Positions 24,749 through 32,638 are shown, counted from the stretch's first letter. The stretch is DNA of 34,409 nucleotides from SHYQ01 sp041674525 (GCA_041674525.1 JBAYVN010000019.1:1-34409), one strand, 5' to 3'. Made by a program: numbers and translations. The notes: generated by a model from the letters alone, not told the origin.

Positions 24749-25411
24749 ATGCCCCACACCATCGCGCTCATCGGCGGCACCGGACCGGAGGGGCGGGGCC
24801 TGGCGACCCGCTTCGCGCTGGCCGGCCACCGCGTGATCATCGGCAGCCGCGACCCGGAGCGCGGACTGACCGCCGGGCGCGAGCTCGCGGCATCGCTCGG
24901 GCGCGACCACATCGAGGGCGGCGGCAACGACACCGCCGCTGCGCAGGCCGACATCGTGGTGGTCGTCGTCCCGTACGCGGCGCACCGCGCGACGCTGGAG
25001 GGCCTGCGCGAGCACCTCGCCGGAAAGATCGTCGTGGACGCCGTGGTGCCGATGGTCTTCGACCGCGGCCCCCGCCCGGTGGACGTGGCCGCCGGTTCAG
25101 CGACGGAGGAGGCCGCGGAGATCCTGAAAGACACCGGAGCGCGCGTCCTCGGCGCGTTCCACAACCTCTCCGCGGAGGTGCTGCTCGACCCCGCCGCGAC
25201 CGTGGATGCGGACGTGCTGGTCACCGGCGCGGACGCCGAGGCGAAGCAGACCGTGATGGCGCTCGCCGGGGAGTTCGCGGGCGTCCGCGGGCTGGACGCG
25301 GGCCCGCTGCGCTTCTCGCGCTTCGTGGAGGGCATTACCATCCTGCTCGTCGGCATCAACGGGCGCTACAAGGCGCATGCCGGCGTCCAGATCGCAGGGC
25401 TCGACCACTGA
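24749..25411 (+). CDS. F420-dependent NADP reductase (Fno-type)
   Basis: The protein has 220 residues. IALIGGTGPEGRGLATRFAL is the family's dinucleotide-binding motif; VIIGSRDPERG gives the NADP-phosphate-binding residues after strand 2. GAFHNLSAEVLLDP and the C-terminal helix match F420H2:NADP oxidoreductases of Chloroflexota and archaea. It exchanges hydride between F420H2 and NADP+. The ATG at 24749 has GGGAGA about 5 nt upstream; an in-frame ATG at 24725 would swallow that site. It lies 45 nt before cofE, so the pair forms an F420 locus. Confidence 0.9.
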   Translation: MPHTIALIGGTGPEGRGLATRFALAGHRVIIGSRDPERGLTAGRELAASLGRDHIEGGGNDTAAAQADIVVVVVPYAAHRATLEGLREHLAGKIVVDAVVPMVFDRGPRPVDVAAGSATEEAAEILKDTGARVLGAFHNLSAEVLLDPAATVDADVLVTGADAEAKQTVMALAGEFAGVRGLDAGPLRFSRFVEGITILLVGINGRYKAHAGVQIAGLDH

Positions 25412-25456
25412 GTTCCAGTCGTCGATTCCGGTCGCCACGCGAGGCGAGGAGTCCCC

Positions 25457-26212
25457 ATGCCACCCGAGTTCCGCGTCATCGGCGTCACAAAGATGCCGAT
25501 GGTGCAGCGCGACGATGACCTCGCGCAGCAGATCGTGCACGCCGCCGCAGCACAAGAGACGCCGCTGCAGGACGGCGACATTGTGGCGGTCACGCAGCGC
25601 GTGGTCTCCAAGGCCGAGGGGCGCGTGTATCCCCTGGACGACTTCGAGCCCAGCCCATTCGCGCTCGAGTACGCGCAGCGCACCGAGAAGGACCCGCGCG
25701 TCGTGGAGGCGGTGCTGCGCGAGTCGAAGCGCGTCATCCGCCAGGTGGGCGCCGTGCTGATCACGGAGACGCGCCACGGCTTCAAGATGGCGAACTCCGG
25801 CGTGGACGCCTCGAACGTCGGCGGCGCGGACCTCGTCTGCCTGCTGCCCGTCGACCCGGACGCCTCGTGCCGCCGCCTGCGCGACGATATCCGCCGCATC
25901 GCGGGCGTGGAGGTGGCGGTGGTCATGACGGACACCTTCGGGCGGCCGTGGCGCCTCGGCCAGACCAACATCGCGATCGGCGTGGCGGGGATGCGCCCGA
26001 TGCGCGACTACATCGGCCAGCCGGACCTGGACGGCCACGTGCTGCGCGTCACGATGATCTGCGTCGCGGACGAGGTCGCCGGGGCGGCGGAGATGGTCAT
26101 GGGCAAGCTGGACGCCATCCCGGTCGCGATCCTGCGCGGCTACGACTACGAGCGCGGCGAGGGGTCCGCCGCGGAGATCGTGCGCGAGCAGCCCCTCGAC
26201 CTCTTCCCGTAG
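25457..26212 (+). CDS. cofE: CofE, F420-0:gamma-glutamyl ligase
   Basis: The protein has 251 residues, the length of the stand-alone ligase (not the FbiB fusion with a nitroreductase domain). It adds glutamates to F420-0 using GTP. Family features: VAVTQRVVSKAEGRV, ETRHGFKMANSGVDASNV, LLPVDPDASCRRLR, VMTDTFGRPWRLGQTNIAIG and GMRPMRDYIGQ. A good GAGGAG ribosome site precedes the ATG. With the F420-dependent reductase just upstream, it shows that the cell makes and uses F420. Other F420 genes are not in the window. Confidence 0.95.
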   Translation: MPPEFRVIGVTKMPMVQRDDDLAQQIVHAAAAQETPLQDGDIVAVTQRVVSKAEGRVYPLDDFEPSPFALEYAQRTEKDPRVVEAVLRESKRVIRQVGAVLITETRHGFKMANSGVDASNVGGADLVCLLPVDPDASCRRLRDDIRRIAGVEVAVVMTDTFGRPWRLGQTNIAIGVAGMRPMRDYIGQPDLDGHVLRVTMICVADEVAGAAEMVMGKLDAIPVAILRGYDYERGEGSAAEIVREQPLDLFP

Positions 26213-26249
26213 CGCACGCGGTTCCCGCCGCGCCGGCCGGGCGTGCGCC

Positions 26250-26279
26250 TCGACGGGCCGCGCGCGCCCCTCGTACGAT
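26250..26279 (+). promoter_or_regulatory. Candidate promoter for the small membrane protein and holA
   Basis: A -35 TCGACG (26250-26255) and -10 TACGAT (26274-26279) are 18 nt apart and match the sigma-70 pattern at four of six bases each. The start of the next gene lies 29 nt downstream with a ribosome site between. Confidence 0.4.
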
Positions 26280-26308
26280 GGGCGCGTCACCAGGGACGAG
26301 GCGGGCGG

Positions 26309-26614
26309 ATGAGCGACGAGCACGAGGCGCATGACGGCCGGAGCGAGCCGGGGGCACGGGGGCACGTCCGGCGCGACGCGCCGGACGCGGTCACGCCGGC
26401 CGATCTCCTGCGGCAGGCCCTCGTGGACGACGACGACCCCCGCTTTCCGCGATGGCTCCCCCTCCCCGGGATCGCCCTCGCCCTCGGCTGGGCCGGATTC
26501 ACGGCAGCGACCGCCGGCGCCGACTTCCTGCACGCCGTGCTGTGGCCCGGCGCGCCGATCTTCGCGCTGACCACGATCGCGACGTGGCTGGGCTGGCAAC
26601 TGGAACTCGAATAG
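26309..26614 (+). CDS. Small predicted membrane protein, unknown
   Basis: A 101-residue protein. The first ~55 residues are charged (Asp/Glu/Arg/His-rich); two hydrophobic segments follow, about 52-72 (LPGIALALGWAGFTAATAGA) and 76-97 (VLWPGAPIFALTTIATWLGW). It ends LELE. No family is recognised. The ATG has a GGCGGGCGG stretch upstream; a start 66 nt earlier is possible but adds an unlikely Arg-rich leader. It lies 46 nt before holA, perhaps on one transcript. Confidence 0.6.
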   Translation: MSDEHEAHDGRSEPGARGHVRRDAPDAVTPADLLRQALVDDDDPRFPRWLPLPGIALALGWAGFTAATAGADFLHAVLWPGAPIFALTTIATWLGWQLELE

Positions 26615-26660
26615 CGCCGGTGGCGCGCCGCGCCTGCCCGGACCGGCGACAGGGGACCCC

Positions 26661-27698
26661 GTGCTCCACGTGATCTTCGGCGACGATGAGTTCCGCGCCT
26701 CCGAGGCGCTGCGCGCGCTGAAGTCCGCGATCGACACGGACGGGTCGCTGGCCACGAACACCTCCGTGCTCCCGGCGCGCGGCCTCACCCCGCAGACGCT
26801 GATTCAGAACGCGGCGGCGATGCCGTTCCTGTCGCCTTGCCGCCTCGTGATCGTGGAGGGCCTGCTGACCGCGCTCGGCAGCCGCCGGGGCGTGGTGGAG
26901 ACCTGGCAGCAGCTCGTGGACTTCACGCCCACCATGCCGGAATCAAACCACCTGGTCCTGCTCGAACCCCCGAAGAAGAGCGACGACCGCGGCCGTGGCG
27001 TCGCGGGCTCGCCGCTGCTGGCGGCGCTGCGCGCCTTCCCCAACGTCACCGTCACCGAGCTCAGCGCGCTCAAGACGTGGAGCCGCGGCGGCCCCAGCGA
27101 GGTGGCGCGCTGGCTGCAGGATCGCGCGGTCCAGCGCGGCATCTCCATCGAGCCACGCGCCATCGAGGCGCTCACGGACCTGGTCGGCGCCAACCTGCGT
27201 GCGCTGGCGAGCGAGCTGGAGAAGCTGGCGATGTATGCCGGCGCTCGCCCGATCACGGCGGATGACGTGCGGCTGCTCACCCCGCAGGCGCGCGAGGAGC
27301 GCATCTTCGACCTCGTGGATGCGGTCGTGGAGGGACGGGCCGCGGACGCGCTGCGCGTGCTCCGGCGCATGCGCGATGACGGCTCGGAGAGCGCCTCGCA
27401 CCTGTTCTCGATGATCGCCCGGCAGCTGCGCATGATGGTGCGCGCCGCCGAGCTGATCGAGGCGCGCGCGGCGCCGGACGCGATCGCGGCGGCCACCGGC
27501 GCACGGGGCTTCCCCCTGGAGAAGCTCACCCGGCAGGCGCGCGCCGCCGGGCGCGTCGCGGCGGAGGCATCGCTGCGCGCGGTGGAGCACAGCGATCATT
27601 CCGTGAAGACCGGCCGCCTGGACGATGACCTCGCGCTGGAGCTGCTCGTCGTGCGCCTCGCGGATCTCGCGCCGCGGGGTGCGCGCTCGCGGCGCTAG
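26661..27698 (+). CDS. holA: HolA, DNA polymerase III delta subunit
   Basis: The protein has 345 residues, normal for the delta subunit. N-terminal HVIFGDDEFRASEALRALKS, with the conserved G-x-x-x-F/Y-type start, LVIVEGLLTA, and NLRALASELEKLAMYAGARP (the helical middle region) fit the family. DAVVEGRAADALRVLRRM and SHLFSMIARQLRMMVRAAEL follow in the C-terminal domain. Delta opens the sliding clamp within the clamp loader. GTG start with AGGGGA upstream. Its stop shares CTAG with the convergent ABC ATPase gene, leaving no space for a terminator. Confidence 0.9.
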   Translation: MLHVIFGDDEFRASEALRALKSAIDTDGSLATNTSVLPARGLTPQTLIQNAAAMPFLSPCRLVIVEGLLTALGSRRGVVETWQQLVDFTPTMPESNHLVLLEPPKKSDDRGRGVAGSPLLAALRAFPNVTVTELSALKTWSRGGPSEVARWLQDRAVQRGISIEPRAIEALTDLVGANLRALASELEKLAMYAGARPITADDVRLLTPQAREERIFDLVDAVVEGRAADALRVLRRMRDDGSESASHLFSMIARQLRMMVRAAELIEARAAPDAIAAATGARGFPLEKLTRQARAAGRVAAEASLRAVEHSDHSVKTGRLDDDLALELLVVRLADLAPRGARSRR

Positions 27699-28705
27699 CC
27701 GGCCGCGTCCTGCCGGTTGCGGTCCACGCTGATCGGGTTGTAGCACGCGACCGCGTGCCCGGGGACGCCGGTGTCCGCAGCGTCCAGCGCGGGCGCCGGC
27801 TGCACGCGGCAGAGCGACACCGCCTTCGAGCATCGCGGCAGGAACGGGCACTCCTCGCCCAGCGTCGCCACGTCAGGCGGCTGGCCGCGCAGCGGGACCA
27901 GCGGACCGCGGTGCGCGATGGAGGGGAGACTCTGCAGCAGGCCGTAGGTGTACGGGTGCCGGGGCCGCCGGAAGATCGTGTGCACGTCGCCGGTCTCCAC
28001 CACCGCGCCGGCGTACATCACCGACACGCGGTCGGCGAGCCGCGCCACGATGCCGAAGTCGTGCGTGATCAGGAGCACACCGGTACCCGCGTTGCGCAGG
28101 GCCTCGAGCCGCTCGAGCGTTTCCATCCGCAGCGCGGGGTCCAGCGACGAGGTCGGCTCGTCGGCGATGATGATCGAGGGCTGCAGCGCGGTCGCCATCG
28201 CGATCATCACGCGTTGCGCCATGCCGCCGGAGAGCTGGAACGGATACATCGCGGCCACGCGCTCCGGGTCCGGCAGCACCGTGGCCAGCGCCGCGATCCC
28301 CGCGGCGCGCGCGCCGGCGCGATCCATGTCGCGATGCGCCCGGTAGAGCTCTGCCAGTTGATCGCCGATCGGGATCGTCGGCGTGAGCGAGGCGAGCGCA
28401 TCCTGGAAGATCAGCGCGATCTCTTCGCCGCGCACTCGCCGGAGATCCGCCTCGGACATCGACTGCAGCGACACGCCCCGGTACCGCACGTCGCCCTCGA
28501 CGTTCGTGCGCGGCGGCAGCACGCCGAGGATCGCTTGAGCAACCGTGGTCTTCCCGGCGCCGGACTCGCCCACCAGCGCCAGCACCTCGCCGGCGTGGAG
28601 ATCGAAGGAGATGTCGCGCACGGCGGGCAGCGGCCCCTCCCGCGTGCGATAGGACGCGGAGAGATGCCGGACGGCCAGCAGCGGCGGGTCCTGCTCAGAA
28701 TTCAC
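27695..28705 (-). CDS. Oligopeptide/dipeptide-type ABC transporter ATPase
   Basis: The protein has 336 residues. Walker A is GESGAGKTT, the signature is LSGGMAQR, Walker B is IIIADEPTSSLD, and the switch His is in LITHDFGI. The C-terminal extension after about 255 (RPRHPYTYGLLQSLPS, then C-x-FLPRC and a later Cys pair) is the oligopeptide-transporter tail with Cys residues known in this group to hold an iron-sulphur cluster. No permease or binding protein is adjacent, so it is an orphan here. The GTG start has no ribosome site; TAGCCT lies 6 nt upstream. Confidence 0.9.
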   Translation of the reverse strand: MNSEQDPPLLAVRHLSASYRTREGPLPAVRDISFDLHAGEVLALVGESGAGKTTVAQAILGVLPPRTNVEGDVRYRGVSLQSMSEADLRRVRGEEIALIFQDALASLTPTIPIGDQLAELYRAHRDMDRAGARAAGIAALATVLPDPERVAAMYPFQLSGGMAQRVMIAMATALQPSIIIADEPTSSLDPALRMETLERLEALRNAGTGVLLITHDFGIVARLADRVSVMYAGAVVETGDVHTIFRRPRHPYTYGLLQSLPSIAHRGPLVPLRGQPPDVATLGEECPFLPRCSKAVSLCRVQPAPALDAADTGVPGHAVACYNPISVDRNRQDAAG

Positions 28706-28711
28706 GCGCGC

Positions 28712-28717
28712 AGGCTA
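28712..28717 (-). promoter_or_regulatory. Candidate leaderless -10 element of the orphan ATPase gene
   Basis: Minus-strand TAGCCT lies exactly 6 nt before the GTG start, with no purine-rich ribosome site between. The same layout occurs at 15361 and 32633. Confidence 0.35.
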
Positions 28718-28767
28718 CACCCCCGCGCAGCCCCGTGCGTATCGAGAACGCTACAAGTGCGACGCCG

Positions 28768-29400
28768 CTAGTAAGCGCGGATCGTGGCGACCACGCGTCC
28801 CTGCACGCGGACGTTGTCGGCATCCTCGTAGATCGGCGCCATCGTCGAGTTCATCGGCTGCAGGCGCACCCGCGCGCCCTCCGGGTAGTAGCGCTTCAGC
28901 GTCGTCTCGCCCCGGTCCTCGATCCATGCGGCCACCATCTCGCCCGGATCGGCGGCCTGGCGCGGCTCCAGGACCACGATGTCGCCGTCGTTGATCAGCG
29001 CGTCGATCATCGAGGTGCCCTGCACCCGCAGCGCGAACAGGTTGGCCCGCCCGCCTGCTTGCTCCTCGGTGAGCTCAATGAGGTCCTCGGGCGCGACCTG
29101 ATCCGGGTGCGCGGGGATGGGGATGCCGGCGGCGATGCGGCCCAGGAGCGGGACGGCCACGGTGCGGCGGCGGCGCTCCCCCTGCCCGTTCAGCAGTTCG
29201 ATCGCGCGGGAGACCTCGCGGTCGCGGCGGATCAGCCCCTTCTCCTCCAGGCGCTTGAGGTTGTAGTCCACCACGGACGTGGAAGAGATGTTGCAGCCGT
29301 TCTGGATATCGCGGATCGAGGGCGGGTAGTCGTGCTCGGCGATGAACGTCTCGAGGAAGTCCAGGATCAGTTGCTGCTTCTCAGACAGTCCCTCGGGCAT
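28768..29400 (-). CDS. lexA: LexA, SOS repressor
   Basis: The protein has 210 residues. N-terminal winged helix: LSEKQQLILDFLETFIAEHD, YPPSIRDIQNGCNISSTSVV. The self-cleavage site A91-G92 is in RIAAGIPIP, and the catalytic pair is S130 (QGTSMIDALI) and K169 (TTLKRYY). It represses DNA-damage genes and is cleaved when RecA is active. The ATG at 29400 has an AGGGG site about 8 nt upstream; upstream in-frame codons reach into the operator and are rejected. A LexA-type box lies 87 nt upstream, implying autoregulation. Confidence 0.96.
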   Translation of the reverse strand: MPEGLSEKQQLILDFLETFIAEHDYPPSIRDIQNGCNISSTSVVDYNLKRLEEKGLIRRDREVSRAIELLNGQGERRRRTVAVPLLGRIAAGIPIPAHPDQVAPEDLIELTEEQAGGRANLFALRVQGTSMIDALINDGDIVVLEPRQAADPGEMVAAWIEDRGETTLKRYYPEGARVRLQPMNSTMAPIYEDADNVRVQGRVVATIRAY

Positions 29401-29486
29401 CGCGCATCCCCTCGATCCCGGCGGGCGATTCGCTCCGCCGTCCGCACCGGTGCCGACCGTGGCTCCCGGCCACTGGACAGCACCCG

Positions 29487-29513
29487 GGTACATATGTTCT
29501 GTTCGAAACATAC
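29487..29513. promoter_or_regulatory. LexA-type operator (SOS box) and second half-sites
   Basis: Minus-strand AGAACATATGTACC (29487-29500) matches the Gram-positive CGAAC-N4-GTTCG box with one inner mismatch. Directly beside it TATGTT and AACATA form another dyad within 29493-29512. It lies between divergent lexA and the PIG-L gene, so both could respond. A DnaA-box-like TTATCCACA (29518-29526) adjoins it. Confidence 0.65.
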
Positions 29514-29618
29514 GAGGTTATCCACAACCCGTCAAGCGCCCCAGGGCGCTCCTGGGCCTACCATGGAACGCCAGCACAGTGCGCGGGCAGGCGCGGGCAG
29601 AGCGCCGAGGAGACGGGA

Positions 29619-30371
29619 ATGGGCGCGGGACTCGAGGATCTCTTCGGGCAGGAGCACCCCGGCGAGCCGGACGAGGCGCAGGGCGAGTTGCGCCGCGCGC
29701 TGGTCGTCGCGGCGCACCCGGACGACGCCGACTTCGGCGCCGCCGGGACGGCCGCGCTCCTCGCGCGAGCCGGGTGGCACGTCCGGTACGTCGTCGTCAC
29801 GGACGGGTCCAAGGGCTCCGACGATCCCACCTTCACGCCGGAGCGCCTGGTGGCGACGCGCGAGCAGGAGCAGCGGGATGCCGCGGCGCTGCTCGGGGTC
29901 CGGGACGTCCGCTACCTGCGGTTCACGGACGGCGAGCTGACCGCCTCGCGCGCGCTGCTCGGCGCCATGGTCCGCGAGATCCGCGAGTTCCAGCCGTTCG
30001 CCGTCTACACCCACGACCCGGAGCCGGTGATCATCCGCAACGCCTTCGTCAACCACAGCGACCACCGCGCCACCGGCCTCGCGACCGTCGATGCGGTCTA
30101 CCCCGCCGCGCGCGACCGCCTGAACTTCCCCGAGCAGATCGCCGAGGGCCTGCGACCGCACAAGGTCCGCGAGCTCTACCTGTGGGGCGCGAACGAGCCG
30201 AACTTCAACGTCGACATCTCCGATCTCCTCGAGCTGAAGATCCGCGCGCTGCTCGCGCACCCGAGCCAGTTTTCGATCGACGAGGGCTTCATCGAACGCA
30301 TGCGCACGTTCTGGCGCGAGCCGGACGGCCGCTCGCTGGAGCAGTTCCGGCGCGTGGTGATGTACATCTAG
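29619..30371 (+). CDS. PIG-L family deacetylase
   Basis: The protein has 250 residues. The zinc site is formed by the AAHPDDADFGAAGT motif (H33, D36; D35 as general base) and by HSDHR (H146, H149). YVVVTDGSKGSDDP and EQRDAAALLGV are typical. PIG-L enzymes remove acetyl groups from GlcNAc-type substrates (for example in GPI, mycothiol or bacillithiol synthesis). No glycosyltransferase partner is adjacent, so the substrate is open. ATG with GAGGAGA upstream. A -10-like TACCAT lies at 29559-29564. The next gene follows by 19 nt. Confidence 0.9.
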   Translation: MGAGLEDLFGQEHPGEPDEAQGELRRALVVAAHPDDADFGAAGTAALLARAGWHVRYVVVTDGSKGSDDPTFTPERLVATREQEQRDAAALLGVRDVRYLRFTDGELTASRALLGAMVREIREFQPFAVYTHDPEPVIIRNAFVNHSDHRATGLATVDAVYPAARDRLNFPEQIAEGLRPHKVRELYLWGANEPNFNVDISDLLELKIRALLAHPSQFSIDEGFIERMRTFWREPDGRSLEQFRRVVMYI

Positions 30372-30390
30372 TCGGGACCGGGGCACGCAC

Positions 30391-30966
30391 ATGGCACTCC
30401 AGCCGCCACCTCGTTTCTGCCCGCGCTGCGGGCGCGCGATGCCTGAGCCGGCCCCGGGCACGCCGCTCTCGTGCTCCGGCCCCGCGTGCCACTACACGTG
30501 GTTCCGCGACCCGAAGGTGGGGGTAGGCGTCGTCGTGGAGGACCCGGCCGGCCGCATCCTCCTCGTGCGGCGCAACCACCAGCCACGCATGGGCGAGTGG
30601 GCGTTCCCCTCGGGCTTCGTGGACGCGGGCGAGGTGCTGGAAGCCGCCGCCACGCGCGAGGTGCTGGAGGAGGCGCACGTGGAGGTCCGCATTGAGGCGC
30701 TGCTCGGCGTCTACAGCGAGGCCGATGAGCCGGTGATTTTCATCGCGTACGCTGGAAGCATGATTGGCGGCACCCCCTCGCCCGGCGACGAGGCGATCGA
30801 GGTGGGACTGTTCGCACCGCACGACCTGCCGCGACTGGCCTTCCCGCACGACGATCGCGTGCTGGGGGCGTGGGCGGAGTGGCGCGCCTCGCGCGGCCGC
30901 AGGTTGGACGAGAGCCCGGCGACGACGCCGGCAACGAGCGCGACGACGAGAGAGAGCCGATCGTGA
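30391..30966 (+). CDS. Nudix hydrolase with N-terminal zinc ribbon
   Basis: The protein has 191 residues. The zinc ribbon uses C10, C13, C28 and C33. The Nudix box runs from G75 to V97 with G75, E81, R89, E90, E93 and E94 present; only the last glycine is changed (H96). The ribbon-Nudix order is like NudC/ADP-ribose pyrophosphatase relatives, which cleave nucleoside diphosphate-X compounds. The last ~30 residues are Thr/Arg-rich. Its stop overlaps the next start (GTGA), so the pair is coupled. Substrate unknown. Confidence 0.9.
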   Translation: MALQPPPRFCPRCGRAMPEPAPGTPLSCSGPACHYTWFRDPKVGVGVVVEDPAGRILLVRRNHQPRMGEWAFPSGFVDAGEVLEAAATREVLEEAHVEVRIEALLGVYSEADEPVIFIAYAGSMIGGTPSPGDEAIEVGLFAPHDLPRLAFPHDDRVLGAWAEWRASRGRRLDESPATTPATSATTRESRS

Positions 30967-32015
30967 CCGAACCCGAGACCACCGGCCCGGGCGCGCAGGA
31001 CGAGGAGCGGCCGGAGGGCCACACTCCGGAGGCCGTGCGCGCCACGATCACCCTCCTGCAGCGGCGCGGCATTGAGGCCGAGGTGCTGATACCGCTGATC
31101 CGCCGCATGGAGCAGGAGATCGGGCGGGAGCGCGCGCACGCCATCGCGCGCACCACGATCGAGGAGATCGCGCGCGACCAGGGCCACGCGGTGGCGGAGG
31201 CGTTGCAGCGCCGCGACCTGGAGGGCTTCCACTACGTGAAGGACACGTGGAGCGGCGCCGGGGGCGACCTGCAGATCGAGACGCTGCGGGAGGACGCGGA
31301 GGCGCTGGAGTTCAACGTCACCGGCTGCCGGTTCGCGGAGATGTACCGCCGCATGGGCGCGGAGGACCTGGGCTTCATCCTCTCCTGCAGCCGCGACTTC
31401 GCGCTGTCAGAGGGGTACTCGGACGCCCTGCACCTGGAACGCCGCCAGACGATCATGCAGGGCGCCCCCTTCTGCGATTTCCGCTACCGCCTGGCCGAGA
31501 ACCGCCCTGCCGCATCGGCCGCCGGGATGCCCGATGCCGCCGAGAAGGCTGGCGCGACTCCGGCCGCTGGCAGCGAAGACGGGGAGAGCGGCACCGAGCG
31601 CTTCGAGCAGCAGGCCGCGCGCGTGGGCGGCGCCCTCGGGCGGATCGCCCGGAACCTCGCCGACCGGGCGAAGCCCGAGGCGGAGCGCCGCGCGAGACAG
31701 GCACGCGCGGCCGCGGAGGCCGCCCGTCCGCACGTGGAGCGCGCGGCCCAGCAGGCGCGCGACTACGTGCAGACCCACGACGAGCAGATCAAGCACGCCG
31801 CCGAAGCGGGCGCTCGCATGGCCGCGGATCGCGTCATCCCGCCGGCCCTGCGGCCAATCGTGAACGCCGCGGAACAGGAGCTGCGCCGCCACGAGGACGC
31901 GCCGCCGGCGAATGCACCGCGCGGCCAGGAGCCCGGGGAGGCGCCCCCCGACGGGGCATCGCCGCTGTCCCCGCCGTCCTCGACGCCATCGACGCCGCCC
32001 GACGCGCACCCCTAG
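30963..32015 (+). CDS. ATC-hydrolase-like protein with amphipathic C-terminal tail
   Basis: The protein has 350 residues. Residues about 40-178 resemble the L-2-amino-thiazoline-4-carboxylic acid hydrolase family: LEFNVTGCRFAEMYRRMGAE, ILSCSRDFALSEGYS, LERRQTIMQGAPFCDFRYR, with C122, C142 and C171. Residues about 180-350 form a long Ala/Arg/Glu helix region (RARQARAAAEAARPHVERAA) and a Pro/Ser-rich end, as in membrane- or surface-coating proteins; no such tail is usual for the enzyme. The GTG start overlaps the Nudix stop. Many family members are uncharacterised, so the reaction is uncertain. Confidence 0.75.
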   Translation: MTEPETTGPGAQDEERPEGHTPEAVRATITLLQRRGIEAEVLIPLIRRMEQEIGRERAHAIARTTIEEIARDQGHAVAEALQRRDLEGFHYVKDTWSGAGGDLQIETLREDAEALEFNVTGCRFAEMYRRMGAEDLGFILSCSRDFALSEGYSDALHLERRQTIMQGAPFCDFRYRLAENRPAASAAGMPDAAEKAGATPAAGSEDGESGTERFEQQAARVGGALGRIARNLADRAKPEAERRARQARAAAEAARPHVERAAQQARDYVQTHDEQIKHAAEAGARMAADRVIPPALRPIVNAAEQELRRHEDAPPANAPRGQEPGEAPPDGASPLSPPSSTPSTPPDAHP

Positions 32016-32105
32016 CCGAGGGGCGGTCGGTCCGTCTCCACGCTTCCGGTCCCGCGATTCCGATACGGCGTCCCCGGCGCGGCGTCCCCCGCCCAGGGGT
32101 CTTCG

Positions 32106-32141
32106 CCAGAACGTCTCAGCTACCCAGAACGTCCCCGCTAC
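32106..32141. repeat. Two adjacent 18-bp repeats at a convergent gene end
   Basis: CCAGAACGTCTCAGCTAC (32106-32123) is followed at once by CCAGAACGTCCCCGCTAC (32124-32141), two mismatches. The second copy contains the stop of the hemerythrin gene (32138-32140). Confidence 0.6.
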
Positions 32142-32626
32142 AGGGTCTGAGGCGTCGGGCAGACCACGGGCACGGCGGGGAGACGCGCGCCGAAGAGCTC
32201 GCCCGCCTCGTCCATCTCCTGCGCGGTGAAGTGCCCCTGCATCCAGTCGAAGAGCTCGCGCTCCTCCCAGCGGATGTGCCCGCCCAGCAGCGAGCCGAAG
32301 CGCGTCAGCGCCGCGCGCCGGTCGTGCGCGGAGCCGCCGTTGCGCACCGCCGTGATCGCCTCGTCCAGCTCGCGATGCTCGCGCTGCAGACGCCCGGCGT
32401 GCGCGAGCCCCTCGTCGCCGTGCGCGGCGAGGCGCGCCAACAGCGCCTCGTTCTCCACCTCGATGTGGGGTTGCAGGCCGGTGCTCCAGAAGCGCACCGC
32501 ATCCGCCAGCAGCGCGCTCGCCGCGCTCTCATCGGCGGCGGGCAGCTCGCGCTGCACGCGCAACGCCAGCACCAGCGCATGGTGGTGGTCGCGGGAGAGC
32601 CTCATCAGCCGGTCGTCGCGCGTCAT
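32138..32626 (-). CDS. Hemerythrin-like (HHE domain) protein
   Basis: The protein has 162 residues of four-helix type. Iron-ligand motifs follow the HHE pattern: LSRDHHHALVLALRV, HIEVENEALL, REHRELDEAI and HIRWEERELFDWM. Such proteins bind O2, NO or sense iron/redox. The ATG at 32626 has no ribosome site, but TATACT lies 6 nt upstream, suggesting a leaderless message. It is convergent with the ATC-hydrolase-like gene. 40 nt separate its start from the upstream cysS stop. Confidence 0.9.
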   Translation of the reverse strand: MTRDDRLMRLSRDHHHALVLALRVQRELPAADESAASALLADAVRFWSTGLQPHIEVENEALLARLAAHGDEGLAHAGRLQREHRELDEAITAVRNGGSAHDRRAALTRFGSLLGGHIRWEERELFDWMQGHFTAQEMDEAGELFGARLPAVPVVCPTPQTL

Positions 32627-32632
32627 GCGACC

Positions 32633-32638
32633 AGTATA
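32633..32638 (-). promoter_or_regulatory. Candidate leaderless -10 element of the hemerythrin gene
   Basis: Minus-strand TATACT (five of six with TATAAT) lies exactly 6 nt before the ATG. No ribosome site and no good -35 hexamer is seen. Confidence 0.55.

Noticed and set aside
29518..29526. Replication origin marked by TTATCCACA
   Set aside because: A single DnaA-box-like 9-mer is not enough; there is no cluster of boxes, no A+T-rich unwinding region and no dnaA/dnaN nearby.
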